Assembly: GCA_002427755.1 (NCBI GenBank)
Contig: DIYO01000009.1
Coordinates: 933,296-997,295, forward strand
Direction: 5' to 3'
From: Roseivirga sp. UBA6052
GTDB taxonomy: Bacteria > Bacteroidota > Bacteroidia > Cytophagales > Cyclobacteriaceae
Length of the DNA: 64,000 nucleotides
The position numbers and the translations under genes were made by a program. Each line of letters begins with the position of its first letter. The stretch's first letter is position 1. Of the stretch, positions 9,315 through 17,932 are shown piece after piece. The notes under the pieces were generated by a model. That model saw nothing but the letters and a program-made list of their open reading frames with translations, was not told where the DNA came from and did no database searches.

Positions 9315-11540
9315 ATGAGGCAATACCTAATACTACTCATTTTTTTATCTGCATGGATATATACTCATGCGCAGACTACTGTGCAATGGGCAACAGCGGT
9401 ATTAGAAGTATCCTCTGAGTTTACAGAGTTAGAGAACTCTTCAAGGCAAGCTCTCCTCAAGCCAAATATCCTTCCTAGCGGTGGTAGTAACCCAAATGCG
9501 TGGCGACCATACAAGCCAAATACAGTTGACTATATAAAAGTTGAATTTGATCTGCCTATGCCGATTGTTCAAATCGCAATAGGTGAAACATACAATCCAG
9601 GTTCTATAAGTGAAATTTATGCTTATGATGAGGAGGACAATGAGTATAAAGTATTTGAACAGCAGCCAGGTCCTGTAAGGGAACAGTGGCGTATGTTTAG
9701 GATTTTTATTGAGAAGACAGGCTACAATGTTAAGGCACTGAAAGTTGTATTAGATGGCCGTGCTTTAGATGGCTTTTCTGATATCGACTGTATTGGAGTC
9801 TCCAACTCAACAGATCCTATTGAGGCGAAAATCAATCTCATGCCCAATATTAATACGAGGCTTCAGGTATATAGATTGAATGATCTAGTCAATAGTGATA
9901 AACGTGAGATCAAACCTTTGCTTACTAGAGATAAAAAGACACTTTATTTCAGTAGAAGAGGACATGAAGAGAATGTGGGTGGACTAGATGACTTAGAGGA
10001 TATCTGGTATTCAGATTTTGATAATGGAACACAAGACTGGGGCTTGGCTAGAAATATCGGAGAGCCACTGAACAACCTCGACCCCAACTTTATCAGTTCC
10101 TTTTTACTAGAAGAAGAAGAATACATCATACTAGGGAATGAGTATCTGCCAGGAGGTATGAATTATGGTATTTCTAAGAGTAGAAGATTAAATGAAACCA
10201 CTTGGACGTACCCGCAAAATCTTAAAATCTATAATGACCTCAATGTTCATGAGAATGTAAACTTCTGGTTGACACCCGATAGTGAAATCTTGCTGATCTC
10301 GGAAGAGGGAAGAGGTACCGAAGGTCTACGGGATCTATATGTGAGTTTTCTACAAAAAGACGGGCTTTGGACAGAGCCTATCCATATGGGGCCTGTAATT
10401 AATACGGCAGGCGAGGAAGAAGGTCAATTCTTAATGCCAGATAGAAAGACGCTGTTTTTCTCATCTAATGGCCATAGTGGCTATGGGGATAAGGATTTGT
10501 TTATGACGAGAAGACTTGATAATTCTTGGCAAAGTTGGACGGAGCCAGAGAATTTGGGGCCCATCATCAATTCGGAAGTTGATGATATGTTTCTATTTAT
10601 TCCTAAAGATGGTTCTTTCGGTTACTTCTGTCGTGAGGTTGAGGGTAATAACTTAGATATTCATTCATTTACGTTGCCTTTAGTAACTCAGCAACTTCGC
10701 CTTGTATCTCTATGTGGTCAGATTATAGATCCAGATACACGCCTTCCTTTAGATGCTGAGGTAGTGTTCTCGAGATTACGAGATGGGGTAGAAGTGGGAA
10801 GAGTAAGAACAGATGCCGGAGGTAACTATTGTATTGAGCTACCGGCAGATGAGATATATTCTTATCGTGCGGTTGTACCTGGCTACATTCCTGTTGGTTC
10901 TACGGTAGACCTACTCGATGTTTCTGATTTAAATGTCTATGCGGTTACGTTAGACAAATTGGATCTTGATAGTGTTCAGTTAGAATTAGGTTCGCCAATC
11001 AGAGTACCTGAGGATGTTGTAAAGGCGGTGGCGATTACATTGGCACTACCGGAATTAAAGAGAGATACGTTTGAAGTATTAAATGCGCAAAGACGTGAGC
11101 TGGGACTACCTGAATTAAGTCCAAATGCTATTATTCAAAATGTGCAATCTCCTGTTGTTCCTGTTGCTGTGAAGGTTGTGAAAGCTGCACCGGGTCGGTC
11201 TTTTATCATTAGAAATGTATTCTTCGATTTTGATAGAGATTTACTCAAGAAACAGTCTTGGATTGAGATAAGGAATCTAGTAAAGTTCATGAATGACTAT
11301 CCTAATGCGGTAGTAGAATTAGCTGGCCATACAGATGCTTATGGTACCGATGCATACAATGTGGATCTAGCCGGAAGGAGGGTGGAAGCCGTAAGAAAAG
11401 CGATTATGTCTTTAGGTATTAAGAAAGAGCGTTTACGTTTTGTGTGGTATGGCGAAAAAGTACCAATTGCTACAAACAGAACGAATTGGGGTAGAGCACT
11501 TAATAGAAGAGTGGAGTTTACGGTTCTTAAACTAGAGTAG
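9315..11540 (+). CDS. OmpA-family envelope protein with discoidin-like, PD40 and carboxypeptidase-regulatory domains
   Basis: A 741-residue secreted protein with signal peptide (ends HAQ). The order appears to be a discoidin-like beta domain (about 60-165, VDYIKVEFDLP onward), PD40/WD40-like propeller repeats (about 190-450: LYFSRRG, LFFSSNGHSGYGDKDLF), a carboxypeptidase regulatory domain (about 465-550), and a C-terminal OmpA peptidoglycan-binding domain (GHTDAYGTDAYNVDLAGRR). The PD40-CRD-OmpA order resembles PorE of the type IX secretion system, but the TPR region of PorE is missing. An upstream TTG (9279) would add 12 residues that spoil the signal peptide, so I start at ATG 9315. It probably tethers something to peptidoglycan. 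Confidence 0.85.
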   Translation: MRQYLILLIFLSAWIYTHAQTTVQWATAVLEVSSEFTELENSSRQALLKPNILPSGGSNPNAWRPYKPNTVDYIKVEFDLPMPIVQIAIGETYNPGSISEIYAYDEEDNEYKVFEQQPGPVREQWRMFRIFIEKTGYNVKALKVVLDGRALDGFSDIDCIGVSNSTDPIEAKINLMPNINTRLQVYRLNDLVNSDKREIKPLLTRDKKTLYFSRRGHEENVGGLDDLEDIWYSDFDNGTQDWGLARNIGEPLNNLDPNFISSFLLEEEEYIILGNEYLPGGMNYGISKSRRLNETTWTYPQNLKIYNDLNVHENVNFWLTPDSEILLISEEGRGTEGLRDLYVSFLQKDGLWTEPIHMGPVINTAGEEEGQFLMPDRKTLFFSSNGHSGYGDKDLFMTRRLDNSWQSWTEPENLGPIINSEVDDMFLFIPKDGSFGYFCREVEGNNLDIHSFTLPLVTQQLRLVSLCGQIIDPDTRLPLDAEVVFSRLRDGVEVGRVRTDAGGNYCIELPADEIYSYRAVVPGYIPVGSTVDLLDVSDLNVYAVTLDKLDLDSVQLELGSPIRVPEDVVKAVAITLALPELKRDTFEVLNAQRRELGLPELSPNAIIQNVQSPVVPVAVKVVKAAPGRSFIIRNVFFDFDRDLLKKQSWIEIRNLVKFMNDYPNAVVELAGHTDAYGTDAYNVDLAGRRVEAVRKAIMSLGIKKERLRFVWYGEKVPIATNRTNWGRALNRRVEFTVLKLE

Positions 11541-11542
11541 GC

Positions 11543-12415
11543 TTACTTCGTCTGACTTAGTTTGTTCTTCTTTACCAGACTTACATAATGGTTCAGGTAT
11601 TGATCTTTGAGTTCTCCGGTTAATAACTCGTGTTTGATTATTTTATTTACTATCAGCTGCATGAGCTCTTGATTTCTTTTTGATGGATATAAATTGTATG
11701 CTTTTGTAGCATGGTTTATGGACTCCTTAAAATTCTCTGCTTTATAGAATCTTACTGCCTCATTAAATTGCTGCAAACCTGCAAGTTCCGTTAGACAGAT
11801 GGTTCTATATGGCAGATTAATAGAGTCCTTAACGGTGCTTTCATTCCCAACTATCTGCTGGGACATGATTTTACGATAGTCTCCATCTAAATGTTGCGAA
11901 TTGGCCATTATGCTATGTTTTAGCCTCCTAAATCCTGTCAAAGGCAAAGTGGATTCAAAAATGTAATAACCTTCCTCACCAGTTACTTGAATAAAAACAT
12001 GATTGGGTAATTCTATGATGTCGAAATCAAAATCAAAGGCACTTAAGATAGTTGCATAAAGAGCAGTTCCCGTTACACAACCGTAACTTCCTGTGCCCAG
12101 AGTTTCATGCATAACAGCATACTTATCGTAGAATCTTAAATGCTTATTGTGTACTTTATTGAATATGCTTCTAAGAAAATCATGTTCATTATCTCGTCTC
12201 TCTCTTTCATTTCTCAATTGATTAATAAGCTTTCTAAAACGTTTGTGAGACTTAATTATATGATTTATTTGATGAGGGTTTTCTTTCTGAAAAAAGAATA
12301 CATTAAGAGATTCTGGATAGTGTAGATCTGATTCATGCGTAGGGGATGCTTGCCCGAATATATTCGGACTTAAGAGTAGAAAACAAATTGTCAATATCGT
12401 TGCCCCTTGCCTCAT
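11543..12415 (-). CDS. Secreted transglutaminase-like (Cys-His-acid) protein
   Basis: A 290-residue protein with a signal peptide (about 1-22, FGQ). The middle contains GSYGCVTGTALYA with Cys113 at the start of a helix, then ELPNHVFIQV with His139, then YYIFEST with Glu154. This Cys-helix, His-strand, acid-strand order is that of the transglutaminase/papain-like core. The C-terminal third (about 210-280) looks like helical TPR-type repeat (NEAVRFYKAENFKESINHATKAY). The family includes proteases and pseudo-enzymes, so the activity is unknown. It is convergent with the OmpA gene, only two bases apart, and is followed by a 200-base AT-rich upstream region. Confidence 0.6.
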   Translation of the reverse strand: MRQGATILTICFLLLSPNIFGQASPTHESDLHYPESLNVFFFQKENPHQINHIIKSHKRFRKLINQLRNERERRDNEHDFLRSIFNKVHNKHLRFYDKYAVMHETLGTGSYGCVTGTALYATILSAFDFDFDIIELPNHVFIQVTGEEGYYIFESTLPLTGFRRLKHSIMANSQHLDGDYRKIMSQQIVGNESTVKDSINLPYRTICLTELAGLQQFNEAVRFYKAENFKESINHATKAYNLYPSKRNQELMQLIVNKIIKHELLTGELKDQYLNHYVSLVKKNKLSQTK

Positions 12416-12615
12416 TCTTTTCGTCTTGAAACCTTGTGTTTCTATCCAATTGAGATAATACTAAGGTAACATTAAATTAACATAAGTCAAAATTATGTAA
12501 ATTATGAATGACATATTAGTGATATAGTAATAGAATTAATGGGAATAAGTCTATACATATATTACGTATGTTAACTTGTCTTAATAGTGGTTTTTGATCT
12601 TCTTGCGCTGGATTT
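12416..12615. promoter_or_regulatory. Divergent AT-rich intergenic region
   Basis: About 200 bases between two divergent genes. It is strongly AT-rich and holds a short inverted repeat, ACATA (12555-12559) and TATGT (12567-12571). No reading frame, hairpin terminator or RNA gene is apparent. It must contain the promoters of both flanking genes, but I cannot place them with confidence. Confidence 0.4.
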
Positions 12616-13152
12616 ATGAAATCAAGAAGAATTGCCAAATCGGTTAGAGGTTATAGAAGGGTACACAAACTTTTGGGTATTGTGCTTTCTGTACTACTCT
12701 TAATCAGTGCTTTGACCGGAATTCTTTTAGCATGGAAGAAAAACGTTGATGTTCTGCAACCTCCAACACAGAAAGGCGAATCATTGGATTTGAGTAGCTA
12801 TAGACCTGTAGAAGAACTTGCCCAGGCTGCTTTAATGGCGGTTGATTCTTTAGGGTTAACAAGTGAAAACCTAGATAGAGTTGAATATAGACCTACAAAA
12901 GGTATTGCTAAGGTAATTTTTGATACTGGCAGCTGGGAAGCTCAGGTTGATGCAACATCTTTAGAAGTATTATCCGTGGCGAAAAGACATTCAGACTGGA
13001 TAGAACATATTCATGATGGCTCTATCATTTCTGATTTTTTCAAACTGGTATCCATGAATATCCTCGGTATTGGACTGGTTGTCTTACTACTTTCAGGCCT
13101 TTGGTTATGGTATGGCCCTAGAAAGATTAGGTCCCTCAAAAGAACCAATTGA
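12616..13152 (+). CDS. PepSY-associated transmembrane protein
   Basis: A 178-residue inner-membrane protein with two membrane helices (about 20-42 and 142-163) flanking a periplasmic PepSY-like domain of about 95 residues. The opening YRRVHKLLGIVLSVLLLISALTGILL and the closing LVVLLLSGLWLWYGPRK are typical of the PepSY-TM family, the latter with a conserved Trp-rich end. His-rich WIEHIHDGS before the second helix also fits. Larger family members are linked to siderophore or iron reduction; this is the short form, and its function is not established. It ends 60-80 bases before the AsmA gene on the same strand. Confidence 0.82.
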   Translation: MKSRRIAKSVRGYRRVHKLLGIVLSVLLLISALTGILLAWKKNVDVLQPPTQKGESLDLSSYRPVEELAQAALMAVDSLGLTSENLDRVEYRPTKGIAKVIFDTGSWEAQVDATSLEVLSVAKRHSDWIEHIHDGSIISDFFKLVSMNILGIGLVVLLLSGLWLWYGPRKIRSLKRTN

Positions 13153-13188
13153 TTATTAAGAAATTTTGAAGAATTTCATTTCCCTATC

Positions 13189-13204
13189 ATAAGGTTTGCC
13201 TTAT
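13189..13204. repeat. Short perfect hairpin between PepSY and AsmA genes
   Basis: ATAAGG-TTTG-CCTTAT forms a six-base-pair stem with a four-base loop. It is not followed by a T-run, so it is not a clear terminator. It sits about 27 bases upstream of the AsmA start and could be an operator. Confidence 0.35.
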
Positions 13205-13230
13205 AGGTAAATTGCGTGAAAGGTCAATTT

Positions 13231-15936
13231 ATGAAGCGTTTCACGAGGGTCCTCGTCATTTTTTTTACAACGTTAATTCTAGTTGTTTTAATCTTCCCTA
13301 CTTTTTTTAAAGACAAGATAAAACAAGCCATTCTTGATGCCTTTGCTCAAAATGTGAATGCAGAGTTATTCTTTGCTGATGTTAATCTTTCGCTCATTCC
13401 TAATTTTCCAGATTTCACATTAAGCATTGCTGAAATGGGAATTATCGGAGTGGAAATTTTTGAAGGAGACACACTCTTATCTGCGCAAGAGGCGAGTATA
13501 ACCATTAATGCATTAGATGTAATTTCAGGTAAAGAAATTGGGGCGAAGTCAATCACCTTAACAAGCCCATCTATTGTCATCTTAACATTGGCAGATGGCT
13601 CTGCCAATTATGACATTACTAAAATATCTAAGGAGGAGCAGACTGCTGAAGTTGAAGCAAGTACTGAGGTTTCATTTGGTATAAATCATTTTGAAATCTT
13701 AGAAGGTGAGTTTATCTATTTTGACCAATCTACTGAGGTCTTTTTGCAGCTTGAAGACATCAATGTGTCAGGGGATGGTAATTTTGAGAATGATATTTTT
13801 GATTTAGTCACCACAGGTGCTTTAAACTTCTATGATTTCAATTATGCAGGGATTGATTATTTGGAAGATAAGGAGGTGGAACTCGATGTGACTTTAGGAA
13901 TGGACCTTATTAATTCTACTTACACTTTTAAGCAGAATCAATTCTTGATCAATACTTTCCCTTTGCAAGCTGATGGATCATTTGGTCTCCTTGAAGAAGG
14001 CTATACAATGGACTTAGAATTTAATGCACCCGAAGCCACTTTCTCGCAATTGCTTTCTCTCGTTCCGGGTATCTATAGATCGTCAATGGATAACCTAGAA
14101 GCTAAAGGTACTTTGGATTTTCAGGGTGCTTTATCGGGTGTTTACAGTGAGAAGAGCATGCCCTCATTTAATTTTGGTCTTAACGTAGCGAATGGTGCAT
14201 TTGCCTATGAAAATTATCCTGAAAGGATTGAAGAGTTTAATCTTGGTTTACAGATAGCCAATCCAAGTGGTCGATTAGAAGAAACCAGCATAGAAGTTGC
14301 TCCACTATCATTCAGAGTAGGTGATTCTCCGTTTGAGGCTAAACTATTCTTGTCTAACCTCTCAAATTACAAATGGGACCTTGAAGCTAAGGGTGACTTA
14401 GACTTGACATTGGTAAACACACTTTACCCACAAGATGGAGTTTTACTTGAGGGTATACTAAGTTCGAATGTTAAGAGTAGTGGAGATTATACCCTAGTTG
14501 AGAAAGAGGCATATGATGAACTACCTTTTGAAGGCGATTTAAAAATACAGTCTCTGGTCTATAATGACCTTGAATACCTTTCTGTTTCTATTGATCAAGC
14601 AGATCTTACATTCAACAACAACGACATTGTGCTTTCGAACATGTCGGGTAAAACCAAGTCAACGACTTTTCAAGCAGATGGGAAGGTTTCTAATTTTATC
14701 GGATTCGCTTTATCCGATGAAGTGCTTAAAGGTGAATTCAAAGGCAGGGCTAATGAGCTCAATATTAATGAATGGATGACGTCTTCTGACCCTTCAACTG
14801 ATGAAGTTGAAGAGGAATCAGATTATGGATTAATCAGAATACCTGAAAATATTGATTTCAATGCCTCCATAACTGTAAACCAAATCAATTACAACGATTT
14901 GAATTTCAAGAATGCAAAAGGCAGGCTAGATATCTCTAATGGCATTGTTTCTTTCAATGATTCTGGTATGGACTTATTTAATGGCTCGCTTGGTATTAAT
15001 GGTTCGTACAATAGTGCGGTTGAGAAACCCTTTTTTGATTTCGGACTAGATCTAGACAATATCTCTATACCTCAGTCTTTTCAATCTGTAAGCCTTATTC
15101 AATCCTATGCACCGGTAGCACAGAATATGACAGGTCTTTTTAATACTAACTTTAGAATTAGTGGTGAACTAGGAGAAGATTTAATGCCTGATTTGGCTAC
15201 ACTTTCAGGCGTTGGATTAATTGAGGTGCTGGAAGCGAGTTTAGGCAATTCAGAACTCCTATCAGGTTTGAGTGGTGTTACAAAATTGGCCGATATTGCC
15301 AGTGCCACTTTAGAAAAAGTTAAGATGCAGGCAGAGATCAAAGATGGACGATTATTTGTTAAACCATTTGACTTAAAGTTAGGCGATTATGAATCCCAAA
15401 TATTTGGCAGTACGGGAATCGATGGAAGTGTGGATTACAATATCAATATGAATATCCCTTCGGGAAAGGTGGGGAATCAATTAAATACTATCGTGTCTGA
15501 TCTTGTAGGAAGCCAGCAAAATCTAGTAGGTCAGAATCTGGTTATGACTATTGGCATGACAGGCACTTTTACCCAGCCGAAATTTGGAGTAAAAAGTGTA
15601 CAATCTGAAAAGGGAGAAACCTTTAATGAGCAAGTCACCAACACGATAAAGGCAGAAGTAAAAGCAAAGTCTGATAGTGTAAAACAGGTAGCTGACGACA
15701 AAGTGAATCAAGTGAAAGATTCGGCAACTGTTTTTGTTGAGTCAAAGAAAGATTCTATCACTGTGTTAGCCGACTCTTTAATCAGTGCCAAGAAAGACAC
15801 TATATCGACTCTTGCTGCGAATAAACTGGGTTTACAAAAAGATTCTGTTGATGCCCAGCTCAAGAATGTAAAAGACAAGGCAAAGGGTGCTTTGAAAGGA
15901 CTTCTTAAGAAAAAGAAGAAGAAAAAAGATAATTAG
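13231..15936 (+). CDS. AsmA family inner-membrane-anchored periplasmic protein
   Basis: About 901 residues. One N-terminal membrane helix (about 5-27) is followed by the AsmA N-terminal domain (FADVNLSLIPNFPDFTLSIAEM) and a very long repetitive beta region characteristic of the AsmA/TamB/bridge-like lipid-transfer superfamily. The C-terminal AsmA domain (about 640-790) includes the low-complexity ISIPQSFQSV to GLSGVTKLADIAS part. The last 90 residues are a charged helical tail with repeated KDS(V/I) units ending in eight lysines. Such proteins are thought to move phospholipid between membranes or control outer-membrane assembly. A GTG at 13216 would add five residues; ATG 13231 gives a normal membrane anchor. 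Confidence 0.88.
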   Translation: MKRFTRVLVIFFTTLILVVLIFPTFFKDKIKQAILDAFAQNVNAELFFADVNLSLIPNFPDFTLSIAEMGIIGVEIFEGDTLLSAQEASITINALDVISGKEIGAKSITLTSPSIVILTLADGSANYDITKISKEEQTAEVEASTEVSFGINHFEILEGEFIYFDQSTEVFLQLEDINVSGDGNFENDIFDLVTTGALNFYDFNYAGIDYLEDKEVELDVTLGMDLINSTYTFKQNQFLINTFPLQADGSFGLLEEGYTMDLEFNAPEATFSQLLSLVPGIYRSSMDNLEAKGTLDFQGALSGVYSEKSMPSFNFGLNVANGAFAYENYPERIEEFNLGLQIANPSGRLEETSIEVAPLSFRVGDSPFEAKLFLSNLSNYKWDLEAKGDLDLTLVNTLYPQDGVLLEGILSSNVKSSGDYTLVEKEAYDELPFEGDLKIQSLVYNDLEYLSVSIDQADLTFNNNDIVLSNMSGKTKSTTFQADGKVSNFIGFALSDEVLKGEFKGRANELNINEWMTSSDPSTDEVEEESDYGLIRIPENIDFNASITVNQINYNDLNFKNAKGRLDISNGIVSFNDSGMDLFNGSLGINGSYNSAVEKPFFDFGLDLDNISIPQSFQSVSLIQSYAPVAQNMTGLFNTNFRISGELGEDLMPDLATLSGVGLIEVLEASLGNSELLSGLSGVTKLADIASATLEKVKMQAEIKDGRLFVKPFDLKLGDYESQIFGSTGIDGSVDYNINMNIPSGKVGNQLNTIVSDLVGSQQNLVGQNLVMTIGMTGTFTQPKFGVKSVQSEKGETFNEQVTNTIKAEVKAKSDSVKQVADDKVNQVKDSATVFVESKKDSITVLADSLISAKKDTISTLAANKLGLQKDSVDAQLKNVKDKAKGALKGLLKKKKKKKDN

Positions 15937-16009
15937 AGATTACCTTGCTCATAAAAGACTCATAATAAATCGGTAACGGATAACTTTTCTTTATGCACCG
16001 CGTCTTTAG

Positions 16010-16021
16010 TATGCTTGCATA
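16010..16021. repeat. Palindrome upstream of small protein gene
   Basis: TATGC-TT-GCATA is a perfect palindrome eight bases before the ATG at 16029. Part of it (TATGCTTG) also resembles the TAnnTTTG -7 element, so symmetry and promoter function overlap. Confidence 0.4.
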
Positions 16022-16028
16022 ACAAATT

Positions 16029-16250
16029 ATGAAAAAGGTCAATCCACATTTTAAAGAAGGTCAAGAGTTTATTCAGGTGTCGCGTTTGCCATTTAATCAG
16101 GCAAAGGATATTAGAAACTCATTTTTAAGCTCAAGTATAACTGGGGTAGAAACTCCTGTTGGTTTTGTTCCGGATGCAATTGAGTACAGTCAGTACGAAT
16201 ATTGGTTCGATTTTGAGTATAAATCGACAGATTACAGATACGATTTCTAA
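16029..16250 (+). CDS. Small conserved-looking protein of unknown function (73 residues)
   Basis: A 73-residue soluble protein with no signal peptide or membrane segment. The N-terminal half is basic (MKKVNPHFKEGQEF), while the C-terminal half is aromatic and acidic with seven Tyr (EYSQYEYWFDFEYKSTDYRYDF region). It has its own promoter-like element. Coding quality looks real: codon use matches its neighbours and the frame is closed exactly against the convergent purE stop at 16251. I recognise no family. It could be a small regulatory or envelope-associated protein, but no function can be given. Confidence 0.65.
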   Translation: MKKVNPHFKEGQEFIQVSRLPFNQAKDIRNSFLSSSITGVETPVGFVPDAIEYSQYEYWFDFEYKSTDYRYDF

Positions 16251-16754
16251 TTAACGAAATCCTTCTTTTTCTATCTTTTCAGCACCTGCAATTACCTTGT
16301 CTTTAAGTCCTTCCTTGTAGGCATCAAGGTTGTTGCCAATGGTTTGATCAAAGGCACCAACAATCTGAGCTGCCAAGATTCCTGCATTTTTTGCACCATC
16401 TAAGGCAACCGTGGCTACGGGTACTCCTCCTGGCATTTGGAGTATACTCAAAACTGAATCCCAGCCGTCTATTGAATTACTAGATTTAACTGGTACACCA
16501 ATTACTGGTAATGATGTTAAGGAGGCTACCATTCCAGGAAGATGAGCAGCACCTCCAGCACCAGCAATTATTGCTTTCAAACCTTTAGATTTAGCCGATT
16601 TAGAATAATCAAAAAGTCTTTCAGGTGTTCTGTGAGCAGAGACTATGGTCAGCTCATAGCTTACTCCTAATTCGTCTAGAATGTCAGCGGCATCTGTCAT
16701 GATTCTTAAGTCTGACGTACTACCCATTATGATTCCAACTTGTGGATTGCTCAT
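16251..16754 (-). CDS. purE: N5-carboxyaminoimidazole ribonucleotide mutase
   Basis: A 167-residue class I PurE. It moves the carboxyl group of N5-CAIR to carbon 4, giving CAIR in de novo purine synthesis. Conserved elements are GIIMGSTSDL near the N-terminus, SAHRTPERL with the catalytic His, AGAGGAAHLPGMVAS, the substrate loop LPVIGVPV, and LQMPGGVPVATVA. Its ATG overlaps the purK stop in an ATGA arrangement, so translation is coupled and the two products act in sequence on the unstable N5-CAIR intermediate. Confidence 0.96.
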   Translation of the reverse strand: MSNPQVGIIMGSTSDLRIMTDAADILDELGVSYELTIVSAHRTPERLFDYSKSAKSKGLKAIIAGAGGAAHLPGMVASLTSLPVIGVPVKSSNSIDGWDSVLSILQMPGGVPVATVALDGAKNAGILAAQIVGAFDQTIGNNLDAYKEGLKDKVIAGAEKIEKEGFR

Positions 16755-17887
16755 GCTTTTACTTTAAGATTAGTTTTCACGAAGTTAACCTTTTCCTCTA
16801 AGCGTGCCACATCAGTGTCACAGACCGTGATGTGTCCCATTTTGCGGAATGGTTTGGTTAGCTTTTTACCATAAAGATGTACATGAACACCTTCTTGGGC
16901 CAACACCGAATTCATGCCCTCATATATGGCTTCACCTGTGTAGCCATCTGCTCCCAAAAGGTTTACCATGGCTGAAGGTCTAAGTGTCTGCGTATCTCCA
17001 AGAGGCCAATTACAAATAGCTCTTATGTGTTGTTCGAATTGAGAAGTTACATTTCCTTCAATGGTCTGATGACCACTATTGTGTGTTCGAGGAGCAACCT
17101 CATTTACTAGTAGACGGCCGTCTTTTGTTAGAAACATTTCAATGGCTAATAGGCCAACCATATCCAATTTAGATATTACATCCTTCGCTAAACTTTGAGC
17201 AGCTTCTTCAACCTCATTACTGATTTTGGCCGGAGAGAAGAGATACTCCACTAGGTTATGAACTGGGTGAAATACCATTTCGACTGTAGGAAAGGTTTTC
17301 ATTTCACCATTTTCATTTCTGGCTACTATTACCGCCAGTTCTTTTTCAAAGTCTACTAACTCCTCAACAAAACCGGGAGCATCAAAGGCTTTACCTAATC
17401 CTTCTTCGTTCTTAATGACTTGAACACCTCGGCCATCGTAACCACCTGTTGCCAGTTTATTGACAAATGGTAGTTTATCGGATAAAGCTTCGACATCCGT
17501 TTGATCTTTAACCTCCCAGAAAGGAGATGTTGGAATATTATTAGCGCTATAAAATTTCTTTTGCTCTAACTTATTCTGAATCAATTCAACAATTTCTGGT
17601 TGAGGAAAAACCTTTTTGCCTTTTGCTTTTAAATCTTTGAGCGCTTGAGTATTTACATTTTCTATTTCAATGGTGAGCAGGTCTTTATCTGCTCCAAATG
17701 CCATTACCGTTTCGTAATCTGTTAGTGCACCTTGTGTAAAGCTTGTAGCTATATTTTTACATGGGGCATTTGCATCAGGGTCAAGAGAATGAATGTTCAG
17801 ATTAAAATCTATAGCGGATTGGATCATCATTCGGCCTAACTGGCCACCGCCTAAAACACCTATATTCAAATTGGAATCGAAGTTCAT
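16751..17887 (-). CDS. purK: N5-carboxyaminoimidazole ribonucleotide synthase
   Basis: A 378-residue ATP-grasp enzyme making N5-CAIR from AIR, bicarbonate and ATP. It opens with the nucleotide-binding GVLGGGQLGRMM. The ATP-grasp part has LATGGYDGRGVQV and the metal-binding EMFLTKDGRLLVNEVAPRTHNSGH, which is diagnostic for PurK. It is followed by purE with a four-base overlap. It sits 45 bases after the MutS-like gene on the same strand and could be in one transcript with it. No purine riboswitch is visible in that gap. Confidence 0.96.
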   Translation of the reverse strand: MNFDSNLNIGVLGGGQLGRMMIQSAIDFNLNIHSLDPDANAPCKNIATSFTQGALTDYETVMAFGADKDLLTIEIENVNTQALKDLKAKGKKVFPQPEIVELIQNKLEQKKFYSANNIPTSPFWEVKDQTDVEALSDKLPFVNKLATGGYDGRGVQVIKNEEGLGKAFDAPGFVEELVDFEKELAVIVARNENGEMKTFPTVEMVFHPVHNLVEYLFSPAKISNEVEEAAQSLAKDVISKLDMVGLLAIEMFLTKDGRLLVNEVAPRTHNSGHQTIEGNVTSQFEQHIRAICNWPLGDTQTLRPSAMVNLLGADGYTGEAIYEGMNSVLAQEGVHVHLYGKKLTKPFRKMGHITVCDTDVARLEEKVNFVKTNLKVKA

Positions 17888-17932
17888 AATTGACTTATTG
17901 GGCGCAATTTAACCAATTCAATTTGAGTACAA

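Noticed and set aside
15870..15936. Lys-rich low-complexity end of the AsmA gene as a frameshift or repeat element
   Set aside because: The frame continues to a normal stop, and basic tails are common at the end of AsmA-type proteins of this group.
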